This document shows positions 46,843-58,590 of a DNA stretch of 64,000 bases, one piece after another. The stretch is from Himantopus leucocephalus (taxonomy: Eukaryota; Chordata; Aves; Charadriiformes; Recurvirostridae), in assembly GCA_003993805.1 (NCBI GenBank), contig RSEF01000003.1, positions 37,157,130 through 37,221,129 on the forward strand. Direction: 5' to 3'. Made by a program: the position numbers and the translations under genes. Numbering within the stretch: the stretch's first letter is position 1; each line of letters starts with the position of its first letter. The notes beneath the pieces were generated by a model. The model was not told the DNA's origin. It was given only the letters and a program-made list of their open reading frames with translations, and did not search any database.

Positions 46843-47333
46843 GTTCCCCAGTACAAGGGATACGTGGACATACTGGAGAGTCCAGTTAAAGGGCACTAAA
46901 AGGATTAAGGGACTGAGGCATCTCTCCTATAAGGAAAGGCTGAGAGAGCTGTGCCTGTTCAGCCTGGAGAAGAGAAGGCTCTGGGGGGATCTCATCAATA
47001 TACACAAATATCTGAAGGGAGGGTGTAAAGAAGATGCAGCCAGGCTGTTTCCAGTGGTGTCCAGTGACAGGACCATGGGCAGTGGGCACAAACTGAAACA
47101 TAAAAGGCTGTGTTTGAACATCAGGAAATGTTTTTTCCCTGTGAAGGTGGCTGAGCACTGGCACAGATTGACCAGAGAGATGGCAGAGTCCCCATCCTTG
47201 GAGCTGCTCAAAAGCCATCTGGACAGGGTCCTCGTAAACTGACGGTATGTGACCCTGCTTGAGCAGGTGAGTTGGCCTAGATGACCTCCAGATGTCCCTT
47301 CCAGCCTCAACCATTCTGTGATTCTATGATGCT
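46843..47333 (+). mobile_element. CR1 LINE 3' part (right part of a split copy)
   Basis: Plus-strand CR1 from the end of the reverse transcriptase to the 3' tail. Starts GAGTTCCCCAGTACAAGGGA, runs through the last coding section and ends with GATGACCTCCAGATGTCCCT, TCCAGCCTCAACCATTCTG and TGATTCTATGATG octamers. The coding frame from about 46880 stays open for some 120 codons: IKGLRHLSYKERLRELCLF, SLEKRRLWGDLINIHKYLKG, then LNIRKCFFPVKVAEHWHRL and ESPSLELLKSHLDRVL, ending at TGA 47240-47242. This is the normal C-terminal end of the CR1 polyprotein, lacking the catalytic part. Family sequence matches the piece at 44.3 kb. Confidence 0.95.
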
Positions 47334-50300
47334 AAAATCAAAATGACTTAGCTGTTGATCTGCCCATCTCTGGGGCCAAAATGGATGTTGCGTAGGGTCA
47401 TTTGAGGAATGACAGGACTGACACCTCTGAATCCCCTGCCTCCCTCCACAATCAAATAACTATTCACAGACTGCAAAGACAGAAGGGATCATTGCAGTTC
47501 TCTCAGAACAGTCACACAGAGAAATGCAGAGGAAAGCCCAGCAATGACTCCATGAAAACAAAACTCCTCCAGGGGCCTGTTCTAGGGAAAGAAGATATGG
47601 GCAGTGTCTCAAAAGATGCTGGCATAAATAAGAAATGCTGTCCTTCATTTATTTATCATCACTCCTTGTTTGTGACATATTCATTCTCTCTCCTGCTTTT
47701 GGTATTAGCATCAAGTATACCCTCCACTGAGTCCAAAGGTAACAGGACGCCAAAACGACAGGTTTCTTTATGAGAATAATGAGATGGGAATCCAAATATT
47801 TCTCCTGGCCTTTTTTTATCAATCCTAACAAGTCATGAAGAAAACCTCTAATCCCCCCACCCTCCCATTAGAGTCTCATTGATCCATGCTGTTGCTCAAC
47901 GTAACATCAATATTGAGTGGAATGCAATACCTGTTTCTGAATTAGTCACCCCAACTCCTCTTATAATCACTGGAGTGAAACAAGCACTTTTGGATTCAAT
48001 TTCATCCTGAAAAGGATGTCTAAAATAAGTCAGATGATTATCCTAAAAGTACTTATTTCTTTCCACAGTGCTTGAAGAAAGCTGATAGCAGCTGATGTAG
48101 GCAGACACCTACATAAAGATGAATGTCAGACTGTGATGCTGATTTTTTTACAGAGAGACAGCCATGATCTGACCTAATGCAAGGGTTGCAGATGAAATAA
48201 ATTTTCACTGCCATTTGGAATTCTACTTTTATTGACAGGCCTCTATGTTGACGTCACCGAGAATTTGGCACCTCAGGAGGAGCATATGTCTAGCCTTTAG
48301 CTCCCAAGTGGCCATCCAGAGGAGGCAGAACGGGAAAAGCAGTGGTGACAGCTTCCCCTGCCTTGCTTAGTCTGCTAGAGGACATCTATTGTCTGTTAGG
48401 GAGGGACGCCACTAGTGCTACCATTGCTGCACTTTTAGTTAGGAGGAGCCACTGCAACGGTAGACTCAGAAAATCCCTTGTTAAACCATTAACTGTGTCT
48501 CTTGCAGGCTCTATGATCAGTAGCCTGTCATCTTCCTCCAACAGCTGCCTCATGGCCTCAGTAGATTTTCAGACCAGGAAGTGGTGGGACAGCATTCGGT
48601 ACTAGTAAGCCTGCAGGACCACAGACCACAGTGGGAGAGAAGTATTGCTTAAAGTCACGTGGATAAAGGTTCATCACCTGAGCATTTATCATGCCACACG
48701 AATTTACAGAATTGCTTTAAAACAGGTAATAAAACAGTCCCTGTTGTTGTGTGGCAAGCTAATTCTGGCCCCAAACTTAATTTTTTTCTTGACTACGATC
48801 TCCACAGGGACAAGGGTCATAAGACACATATGAGTTTGAGTACCACTGTGAAATACGTGGATTTGAGGATGCTTCCTTCTTCCCACTACTTGGCTTGTCA
48901 GGCTTTCTGGGCACTGATATTCTTGGAAATGATAGAGCATTGGCTCAGAAGAGTTATTTCAGTGCCCTCTAGTATAGTAAAACAAATACAAATGCCTTCA
49001 CCACATCCCAGAGGCGCTGCCAAGCACAGAGAGGAGCAATTTGAATATTTACTGAAAGGCAGTCTGCTGGCTTTGGCTGACTCAAAGGCAGCCTGGTCTC
49101 CAAAATCAAACTACCCTTCTGGGGACTGCAGTGAAAAGAGAGAGATGGCAAAGCAGAACAAGTGGAAACAGCCCTTTCAGGTCTCCTGATATCATCCTAT
49201 AGGCCCCTGCTAAGTAAATTGGCTTGGAAAACAGAAATCTTTTTGACAGTCCAAGTATATCACCACATATTTAAAATAAACATACTTTGAGATCTCTTTA
49301 TTATTTTTCTCCTGTATACAGAACTACTCCCCACTAAGGAAGCAATGTCTGCAGTGTTCCAAAAGCCACAGATTTGTCTAATTATCTTCAATTCATATGT
49401 GTTTGTCAAAGGCTCACAAAAACCTGTGCCATTCAAAGACATTATGGAAAGACATCATTTCAATTATTTGAAGGATCATAAGAACTGTATCATAGTCATT
49501 TCAAAGGAACAGAACACAAAATAATAGTGTTGGGTTGTGGGGGTGTGTAGCTTTTTATTCACCCTTTCTCTTTACACGGCAATAACCAAGATAAGATCAA
49601 AAATACAAAATCCTTCCCTCCTCAACACATCAATAAACATGTCACATGAATCATTTTTGCAATGTGTGCCGGTCGTGCTCAGGTCTGTAATTACTGCCAT
49701 TTTATTTCACTTTTTCAAAGCAGGAAATATCTGCTTGTTTCACATATTAGAGTTTTATGTATTAAGACTCCAGGAAAATAAAGATCTTAGCTCTGCCTAA
49801 GTCAACAGGAAAACCTCCACTGAACTCTGTGAAGGCCAGGACTTCATACCAAATCTTTGGGTCCCAGATAAATCTTCAAGGCTGCAAACCTTCCCTGGTC
49901 TTGTGAAGACCCACAGTCACAGTCTCTCTGATTCTTAGCAGTTATCTTTCAAATTATTTATGCTAAAAAATGCTCACAGTTGCTTCAATTCAGTATTTAA
50001 ATAGTCTTTCTGCAGGTAAATGCAACATGAATCTGGATCCAAAGCAGAATCTGTGCTCAGTGGTAGCTTCTGCATGCAACTCAGAAAAAGACTGCTTCTT
50101 TGCATGAAACTTTCTCTCATGCTAGGTGTTGTAGTAACAACATTATCTCCCTGTTGTTTCCATCTGAAAGTCTGATGTACTGGTTCACCTTCTACCTTTT
50201 CTTGACCTGTTCTCACTTGTTCCCCACTTTCCTTCCTCAGATAGCACTCCCTTTTATAAAAATGTGTAAAAGCAACTCAGTCCTACTGATATAAAATGTG

Positions 50301-52102
50301 CTGGTTTATGTGTTTACCAGCAAGCCTGTGTGGATTAATTTTCCCTCCAAATATGAGCAAGACATCTCTTTTCCTGTGCACTCCTTTTAGAAAAGTAAGC
50401 ATTCTGAAAAATGAATATACAGTATTGCTTTAAATTAAACATGTCACAGTATGTTTTAAAAGCTCATCTAAATTGGAAAGTGCTTTCCCCATGGCATGGA
50501 GTAAGGAAACGTTTGTTTTTATTTAATTAAGAAATCATTTACGCATTTACCCTTATTTTATATTTTGCTTTTAGTGTACAACAATTTCTTTCCCCAGGAG
50601 AGTTCTTAATGCTCCCAAATGGTCAGAAAATAAAATTGAATGTTCAAAGATTTTGCCATCTGTTGCATAAAGATATCACACTTGTGATGCTGAGGTTTGG
50701 TTGCCAGCTCCAAATGTGTAACAAACGATTGAAAGTCTTTACTCTGTTCATGCAGGAGTTCAGGAAAAAAGGCTCAGTGTGCAATGTGACAGATGCGAGT
50801 GCTTGGAAACATGTGAACTTCAAAGCTTATAGTGAGCGCCGTGGACACACAGAATATTCAGAAAGTCTTTTGGATCAATACTATAAACATTACGTACATG
50901 TGTGTTCCTGCTTCCCTAATGCAAAGCCACAGGAATACCAAACAAGTCCAGAGAAAGACTCACTCTCCAGAGAAAATTTGTTTATATCGGCTTACTCTGG
51001 TACCAACAAAGAAGGCAAAGGATGAAAGAAACATCTCTACTCAAAGCACGCATACAAAGCAAAAAACTGGAAATCTGACAAACTTGCATCTACATTTCCC
51101 AGGATGCCACACAACTGGTAGATGATGTCTGATTAACTCAGAAGGTATGACGACTGTTTGCAAGGCTTTCGTTTTTAATATTTGATCTGTAATGCTTTGT
51201 CCTGGAGCATGAACATGCTGGTTTTAAACCTAGTTTGAAAGTCTCTAGTTCACTCTTTTCTCACCCCAAGAGGAGATACTGTGCACGCAGAACTAAAGCC
51301 AATGCTGTATTTGGAGGTGTCCCATTTTCAGTGATTGAGCTACTAGTGTTCCTCCATCTATCATAGCTCTCTGATCCTCATGGAGTCTTTGTGTTCTCCA
51401 TGATTACCTTTAATCACATAACCTAACATTCCCAAACTCCAGTGTGTGTGTCACGGCAATATGATTAGTCTTGGCATAAAGCTTATAAGACCATTGCCAA
51501 TGGATCATATAAACATCCTTTTTTGGAAAGAGAATCATCAGTGTTCCCATCAGCTTTCTTACAAAATGTTTTTCCCACACAAACACCTTTTTTCCACTTT
51601 CTTTTTCATGTGAAACAGCAGAATAAGCTCAGTGGATAACACTGAAGTGACATTTACACCAGTTGTGTACACCAGGGTGTGGTGGGCTTTATTATTTCAC
51701 GTTGCAGTTGCTATCTGCTTAAGTATTGCTCCTGTGTCCTTATATCTGGTAAACTAAACTATATATAAACTAAAGCTGAGTAAGTCACAATAACTTATTT
51801 GGCAAATCCCACCTCATTTTTTCATGTCTGCAATTTCCTTTAATTTTATACTCACATTTAGTTGAGGAGGTTTTCCTTTGGGTTTTTTCCTCCAAAATTT
51901 GTGGCCTGAATATGAAGAGTTCAATCTCAATGTTCTATATACATGCAATTCCGAATTCGAAATTCAAGCTGTGTTACTTACACTTCAATCAGTCAGTTGC
52001 TATGATTTCTGTTCCTTGAATACAAATCCATATTTAAAGTAACTAAAACACATAGAATGTTTATCTGGTGCATTAGAGATTTATAGGCTAGCTAGAAAAT
52101 TA
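47334..52102. other. Non-coding single-copy DNA with one long unassigned frame
   Basis: No gene identified. A long frame lies at 48659-49189 (separate entry), next to a frame at 48342-48605 that follows a polypyrimidine-type acceptor (GTGTCTCTTGCAG, ending near 48508). A weak trace of an ancient palindromic repeat (AAAACCTCCACTGAACTCTG with GGCCAGGACTTCATACC) is at about 49796-49855. The 138-codon frame at 50609-51025 shows no motif. Confidence 0.45.
48659..49189 (+). other. Longest open frame outside known repeats, unassigned
   Basis: A frame of 176 codons (MDKGSSPEHLSCHTNLQNCF at the start, ending NKWKQPFQVS). For AT-rich non-coding DNA this is long, though not beyond chance in 64 kb. The translation has no repeats, no recognisable domain and no clear hydrophobic segment beyond ACQAFWALIFLEMIEH. 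Two other frames overlap its start. No Kozak-like context or poly-A signal was noticed that would support a gene. Confidence 0.1.
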
Positions 52103-52384
52103 ATGTTCAGATTTAAACAGCCCCAATATTATGGGTTCAAGTTAAGCCAGGCGAGGTTTAGGTTGGATATTAGGAAAAAAATTTTCACTGAAAGGGTTAT
52201 CCAACATTGGAATAGGCTGCCCAGGGAGGTGGTGGATTTGCCATCCCTGGAGGTGTTTAAAAAAAGGGTAGACATGGTACTTGGGGATATGGTTTAGAAG
52301 TGGTTTTGTCAGGTTAGGTTAATGGTTGGACTTGATGATCTGAAAGGTCCCTTCCAACCTTAACAATTCTATGATTCTATGATA
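52103..52384 (+). mobile_element. CR1 LINE 3' end with intact C-terminal frame
   Basis: Plus-strand CR1 copy of about 280 bp. An open frame at 52103-52297 encodes [20 protein letters not shown] followed by [20 protein letters not shown] and [14 protein letters not shown], the normal C-terminus of the CR1 polyprotein. The non-coding part has GGTTAATGGTTGGACTTGAT, CTGAAAGGTCCCTTCCAACC, and ends ATTCTATGATTCTATGAT. The TGGTTTAGAAGTGGTTTTG block marks a different subfamily from the copies at 22 kb and 46.8 kb. Strong 5' truncation. Confidence 0.95.
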
Positions 52385-55300
52385 ATATTTACATAAGAAT
52401 ATAAGAAATGGCAGCATCCCTCCTTCCTAAGAGGTACTAGCTCATACAGAGTACATGACCAACCATACATAGTGAACATTGCTTTATCCCGTCTTCATTG
52501 ATGTGCATCACCTCAAGCCCTTAGCATGACTGCGCATCTGCAAACTGCAGACTATAATTGAAAAGGAAAACATTCTACCAAATTGCTCTTAGACATTTAG
52601 TAAACTGCAGACACTATTTACTCCTGCTAGAGTAGAAAAATCATAGGCACTTGGCACTTAGGAACTGAAAGCAAGTACAGTGACAGAAAAGCAAGCTGTG
52701 ACGAAGGGACTCGGAAAGAGGACCATGTACCCATTTGCTTTGTCTTGTTCTGATCTGAGGTCTGCTGCTCTCAGTAGCAGCTCCTGTACTGCACATGCAC
52801 GAACATGGCATTTTCTGATAGAAAAGCCAAACATTAGTGAGGGAGCAACTTTAAACTGTTCTACAGGCAGCTTCTGACTGCTGGCAACCCTCCACCGGTC
52901 TCGCTGATGTTGGTATCCTGTGAGACTGTCTCAGACAGCCATGATGCTACACAGGTTAATATTGCTCCCAGATGTACAGTCCTATCAGCCATCTCACTTT
53001 TAACTGTTACAACAAGTATACACAGGGACTGGGGCAGTGGAGAAGCCAGGTCTGTTCTGCCCTGTTGCACAGAGGTGTCCAAGGAGCTCACATGGCTCCC
53101 CAAAATGAGATGTTTGGGGATTGCACCAGTTTACCTCTGATTTGGGATACTTGCTATCAACAAGGGTCCTAAGAGCTTTCAGCAGCGATGTAAATATGCC
53201 TTTGCTGGCAGTTAGACATTGTTGGGCACTGTGGTTCACACATCTCTTTCCAGAGGTAATTCAGGCATGATGAGTTCATCTTCTTACTTTAATGCATAAA
53301 GGAGAGTTTCTGCACTGCTGAATGCACAGAGGCTTTGAACTCAAAGAACCTCAAGATGCCAATGCAGCTTGTACCCTTTTATCTTTCTACAGTCCCTCCT
53401 GGATAGATTGATCACCTGTAATTTTTATTGACAAACACAATTAAATGTATTTTATTAAACATATTTATCCAAAAAATCCCTTTTTTCTATTCTATTCTCC
53501 TGTCCTAATTTTCCTTGTTGGTTCAATTTTGCAGCATTATTTCTTTGGCTGAAGAGCTTTTTATCATAGTTATATAGACACTGTAATTTGAAAGGCCAGC
53601 AAATTCCCCTCATTCACTGTATAATGTTTGCTGTTATGGAATTATGCATTATTAATATAATAAGAATAGGCAAACATGACACTGCAGGGAATTTGGCACA
53701 CATTCAAGTAAATTACACAATGAAAAGGTTGTCCTTTACAGAAGAGTATTTAGGCTACAAAAGGGCATCTACAGAGTTGAACTGCCAGACAAGCGCCCAA
53801 GGACTTGTCTGCTTTCAGTCCAGCACATTCGGGAACTAAATCCCACTGCTCCATACCACCAGTCTCCTCAGAAGATGCTGTGACTGCCCAATGGTCGTCA
53901 CAGCCAACTGTCTGTGTCTGTCTTTTAGGCACTCCTGGAAAAAATGGTTTAGCAACAAGCCATGGGCAAATGTTTTTCCAGCCAATAGATAACCTCCCTT
54001 CTCATCATTTCCATCACAGTTTAAATGCTCCTTTTTCTGCTACTGCTGTTTTTCTTGGAGTCTTTCCACTAGTGTCTTCCCATCAAAGAAACCTAACAGG
54101 GATATGAATGTATATAAGTACCTCAATAAATGAAGGTTATTGCTCTCTATTCTAACTAAAAATAAAATTATAAACATGCATTAGGAGAAATACAGAAAAT
54201 TCTGTGAAATTCACAGACTTCATGTGACTGGAAGGGTAGATCACAAAAAAAGAGGAAATCAGACTGGAAAGATTTTGTCTGATTTCTTTGCCAAATAAAG
54301 CAATTCACTCAGGATGCCCCAAAGATTTTTTTATGCACTTGATAAATACCTGCCTGTCAATGTTTGTGTGTGTTTCAAATAAGGTTAGTAGAACCGTAGT
54401 GTCAATCTTCCACAGAAAATAAATAGATTACATGTAAACTCTGGTGCCAAATAAATGATGAATGGTTAATCTAAATATTGTAAGTATGAAATGTGCAAAT
54501 ATTTTTTCTCTACAAGAACTAGCTCATTGCATGAATCCCTCCTTTTTTTTTTGTTTTATCCAACCTCAACACCTTGTTACAGAGGCGTTTGGGCGTGCTT
54601 AACTTCAATGGCCTGAGAAGTTCTCTGGAAAGTTTATATTTCTTTAAATTACATGTCTGTTCTGATCTGAGGATCTTGGCAGGGGCCACAATGACAAAGG
54701 AAGTTGTCTTTTGTGGGGGGCATTCTTTTCAAATGGTTTTTGTCTTGCTTTTACAGACACCTTTAAGCCATGATATTGTAATGCAATACCGTATAAGCTG
54801 TGGAAGCAAAGATTTCATGTTACCTGCACACTGCCTGTTATGATGGGATTTTAACTCAGATAGTTTCTCTAGAAACAACTGGATGACAACAAAAATGATA
54901 ATGCTGCTAATGGCAGAGGACAGTGATGATAATTTCCATTGACCTTTACAGATAATGTATAACTACAAAAGGGCATTGTAAATGTTATACTCTCAACATC
55001 TTTATCTACAGCTGAAACCAATCAAAATGAATATAACTTTTTTAAAAAATTATGCAAATACCGAAGTATTTCTATCAACACTTAGATAGAAAGTTGATTT
55101 CATTAGCCCTTGACGAGGTCAGATGGATAATTTGGGGAACCAAGAAGGGAATTTTTTTCTATCAAGGCATATTTTAATTGCAGACTGACTACTTACAACG
55201 CCATTATTTGCAAAAATGCAAAACAAGTATCTTAGAAAAGGTCCCTCAGTTCTGCAGTTCATTTTTGCACAGTCCCTTTCTAGGCTTCTAGTACTGAAGA

Positions 55301-55899
55301 TACCAATCTCACTTCCTTCAGTAGTCTGTAAAGAGAAGATTTCTGTAATGCTTTTCCACTTTCTCTGACTAGTTACATAATTTGAGGGAAGCAGGTAATT
55401 AATAAAAAAGGTGGCGATCACAACAAAGTTTGTTTTCCTTCCCAGTTGTTTTCTGTATCACAATATTTTTTTTGAGGGTTGCATACCCACTCTCCCTAAG
55501 GGCTCCTCTATCCTATTTTGTGACAAAAAATTTGCATGAAATGCATTATAATAAGCTAGATGGTTGGGTGAAATTTTCTTGTTGAATTCTAACACACAGG
55601 AATAAGTTTAAGGATTTTTCCCCAATTAGAAGATAGACTTCAAAATAAAAGTATTTAACCTTATTTTTATGGCGTTCTTCCAGACATCTAATTAGAAAAA
55701 TATTTATTGCCACTGAAGACCCTCAAAACTATAACCACACCTGTTCTTAAACCAAATATGGGTAAGTATGTTTTCAAAGAGAGCGAGGGCAGGGAGAAAG
55801 AAGAGTTGCAGTTCATAAAATTAGGACGGGTTACTCACGTTTGAAGTGAGTAAACTTTGCAGTGAAAAACAGAACNTACTGCTACAGACATGGAATTCA
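52385..55899. other. Non-coding single-copy DNA
   Basis: No gene or repeat recognised. Frames up to 100 codons (53805-54107 plus, 55119-55421 minus) carry no motif. A single N at 55876 marks the first of three joins just to the right. Confidence 0.5.
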
Positions 55900-56152
55900 T
55901 CCATCATTTCTTACCTGAAGAAGGTAATTCAGCTGGAAGCATTTAGACGCCTACAGTTGTGCCTATTAGGTGAACCACTATAAAAATTAAGAGGACTGAT
56001 GGAAAAAGTNTCCATCATTTCTTACCTGAAGAAGGTAATTCAGCTGGAAGCATTAAGATGCCTACAGTTCTGCCTATATAGTTTTATATGGTTTTATAGT
56101 GAACCACTATAAAAATTAAGAGGACTGATGAAAAAAAGGNGATGGAAAAAGT
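55900..56152. repeat. N-joined near-duplicate, probable assembly artefact
   Basis: Segment 55900-56009 (TCCATCATTTCTTACCTGAA to GATGGAAAAAGT) is repeated at 56011-56139 with single N characters at 56010 and 56140. The second copy carries an extra stretch around GTTTTATATGGTTTTATAG (about 19 bp) and a few substitutions. After the last N the sequence resumes with GATGGAAAAAGTAATGTC, repeating the end of the first copy. This is the pattern of one allele, then the other allele, then the shared continuation. The unit is not a known repeat. Confidence 0.88.
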
Positions 56153-57879
56153 AATGTCATCTAAACCAATTACATAAAGAAATCCTTTTGACAAGGAAAC
56201 AAGAAAATAACAGGGTTTCTTCAGTGAACTGAGGTAAAGGTGGACTTACTTGATATTGTTGCTTATTTTTAATAAGCTGCCCTGAAAGCTCTGCAAAGCA
56301 AGATGGTTTGACTGAAAGCTCTGTTACTTTACATAATTCTGCAAGAAGCAGATTGTGTAGCAGTTTAAGAGATGGTATAGACATGAAAGACCACTATTAT
56401 CTTTGGGCATGAAATACAGATGAGTGATCATTTCCTCATGCATACCATTTTACAGACTCACGTGCTATTCCTGTGAATGTATGCTTTGTTTAGCAATTTG
56501 ATGTATCCACATTGTTTTGGAAAATCGTAAGGTCAGAACCTGTGTGATCTACTAAATTTCAATTTATTAAAAAAAGTCCATGCTATGTATACTTGAAAAC
56601 ATTTAAGCTGTTTGTCTGCTAGTTAAAAAAAGTGAATGTTTAATTTATTGAACAACAAATGCTTGTTATGTAATAGTTTATGGTGATACAGTAGTGCCAA
56701 GATTTTTCATTATATGACTTTCTGTCAAAGCTAAATATTTGAGATGTTTTCAAAACAGTTTCCTGCTCCTGCAGGAATATATTATGGCATTATAAATAAA
56801 TGCTGTAATCATGAATAAAGCTAAGAACCTGCTACTCGTATTGACAAGGCCAAAATATGCATCACCCTGAATTACCGTATTATTTATTTTAGGAGAAGAG
56901 AAATCAATGTATCTTACATCGTTTGAGATGGAAATATTCCAGGGATGTATGTTATTAACACAGACAAATATACTGGATACAACTTCAGAGGGTAGGAGAG
57001 GAACAGAAGATACTCTAAAGAGATGTTAAATAAATTAGACAGAAACGCAGGAAAACCTCTTTCAGAAGACAAATTTCGAAGAAGTTCAAAGAGTCGATTG
57101 ACCAAGGTGCTGCAAAGGTCATACTATATTGATACAGTCTTTAGTTTTAAAACAGAGGAAGTGTTGCTGTTGGCTAAATTATGGTTAATCTAATGTATGA
57201 ACAAATATAAGTGCATATTTATAATAATCTTAGTGACAAAAATAACTCAAATACTAGCAATAGACACAACAAAAACTATTGTCCTTACTTATGACAACCC
57301 AGGTTTTTTATTTCTTTGAAAGGACTACTGAGAGCTATTTAAAGTCATCCAGATTCAATTTTTTTTTTATTTTTCAGTGAGATTTAGACTACCACACCAA
57401 GACTGTTGTCATCAGAATTCACTGATGTTTTAGAGAACTTCCCAAAAATAAAACTCAGAGCTAATGAGTATTAGGCATTACTGTTTTATAGGACCTAGAT
57501 AGACATAACAACATTAAGTAGGTTAGCAATTTCTCTGTTGCTACTTCTTTGGTCTCAAGATTAGCATTGGACTGTTCCTCATCATGCCTAAAATGAGAAG
57601 ATCCCACTAAAATTTCATCTGAAAGTCTGTTCTCCCTGCCTAATCCTTTTGTCCCACAGCCTGCCTGAAACAGACTTGAATGAGAGTTAATGCATTATGG
57701 ATCACTCCAGCTAATACTAGAATCCTTTGCAGAAGGTGCAGATATATCGGGGGGGTTATTTCATGTAATGGAAAGGAAGAAATTCCTTTACCACTTCCAA
57801 AACAGACAATTGCAGTTCATTTGCATGTAGAGATAGAAGAGTATTTCGTTTCCTAGGTATCTTCATTTTCAGACTGTTC
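56153..57879. other. Non-coding single-copy DNA
   Basis: AT-rich, no gene, repeat or RNA recognised. Frames are under 80 codons. Ends at the scaffold gap. Confidence 0.5.
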
Positions 57880-57979
57880 NNNNNNNNNNNNNNNNNNNNN
57901 NNNNNNNNNNNNNNNNNNNNNNNNNNNNNNNNNNNNNNNNNNNNNNNNNNNNNNNNNNNNNNNNNNNNNNNNNNNNNNN
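57880..57979. other. Scaffold gap of exactly 100 N
   Basis: One hundred N in a row, a size commonly used for gaps of unknown length. The true distance is not known, and features next to it should not be treated as adjacent. Confidence 0.99.
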
Positions 57980-58463
57980 AAAGGTTCTTTCAAAGCTGCA
58001 TGAAAGTTTCTCTTTGAGGGTAGTTGAACTAAGTTAAATGAAAGTCTGCAAGACTTACGCTGTCACCTAAACACACTGAATTTTTTTATCCCCAACTATT
58101 TTCTCTGTTTCTTCTTGTTGTCCCATTACTTTCTTTGTGCGTCTGTTTCCGAATACTGTCTGTCACCAATTTTCACATTATATTTTGATAATTAACAACA
58201 GCGGGACATCCTGTGCTATCCAGATGCCTTACACTGTGTAGCTTTGCATATCTCCAAACATATTGCAAATAGAAGCATGTGTTTAGATACAAAATCTGGG
58301 GTCCATAGAGATTTGCAAGTGTTGTCTAAGGCCTCACAAGGAGCGGTGGCTGAATTAGGTGTAAAACGTTTGTCCCTTCATTCTCAGCCTCCTGTTGATG
58401 TGGCCGGTCTCTGTTGTTTTGGTTCTTGCACGAAACCCTACAGCCTGGTCCAAAGGTAGCTTT
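57980..58463. other. Non-coding single-copy DNA
   Basis: Short stretch between the gap and the AT-only repeat. Nothing recognised. Confidence 0.5.
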
Positions 58464-58590
58464 TATATATAATTATATAATTATATATATAATTATTATA
58501 TTATATACATATAATATATATATAATATATATATTATATTATATATATAATTATTATATATATAATTATATAATTATATATAATTATAAT
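58464..58590. repeat. AT-only microsatellite, self-complementary
   Basis: About 127 bp made almost only of A and T (one C), mixing TATATA and TAATTATA units. Because the units are self-complementary the whole stretch can fold on itself. The 100-codon frame across it (58414-58716) is low complexity and not a gene. The length is likely variable and may be misassembled. Confidence 0.95.

Noticed and set aside
46886..47314. Minus-strand frames of 127 and 142 codons
   Set aside because: Antisense shadows of the CR1 C-terminal coding part on the plus strand.
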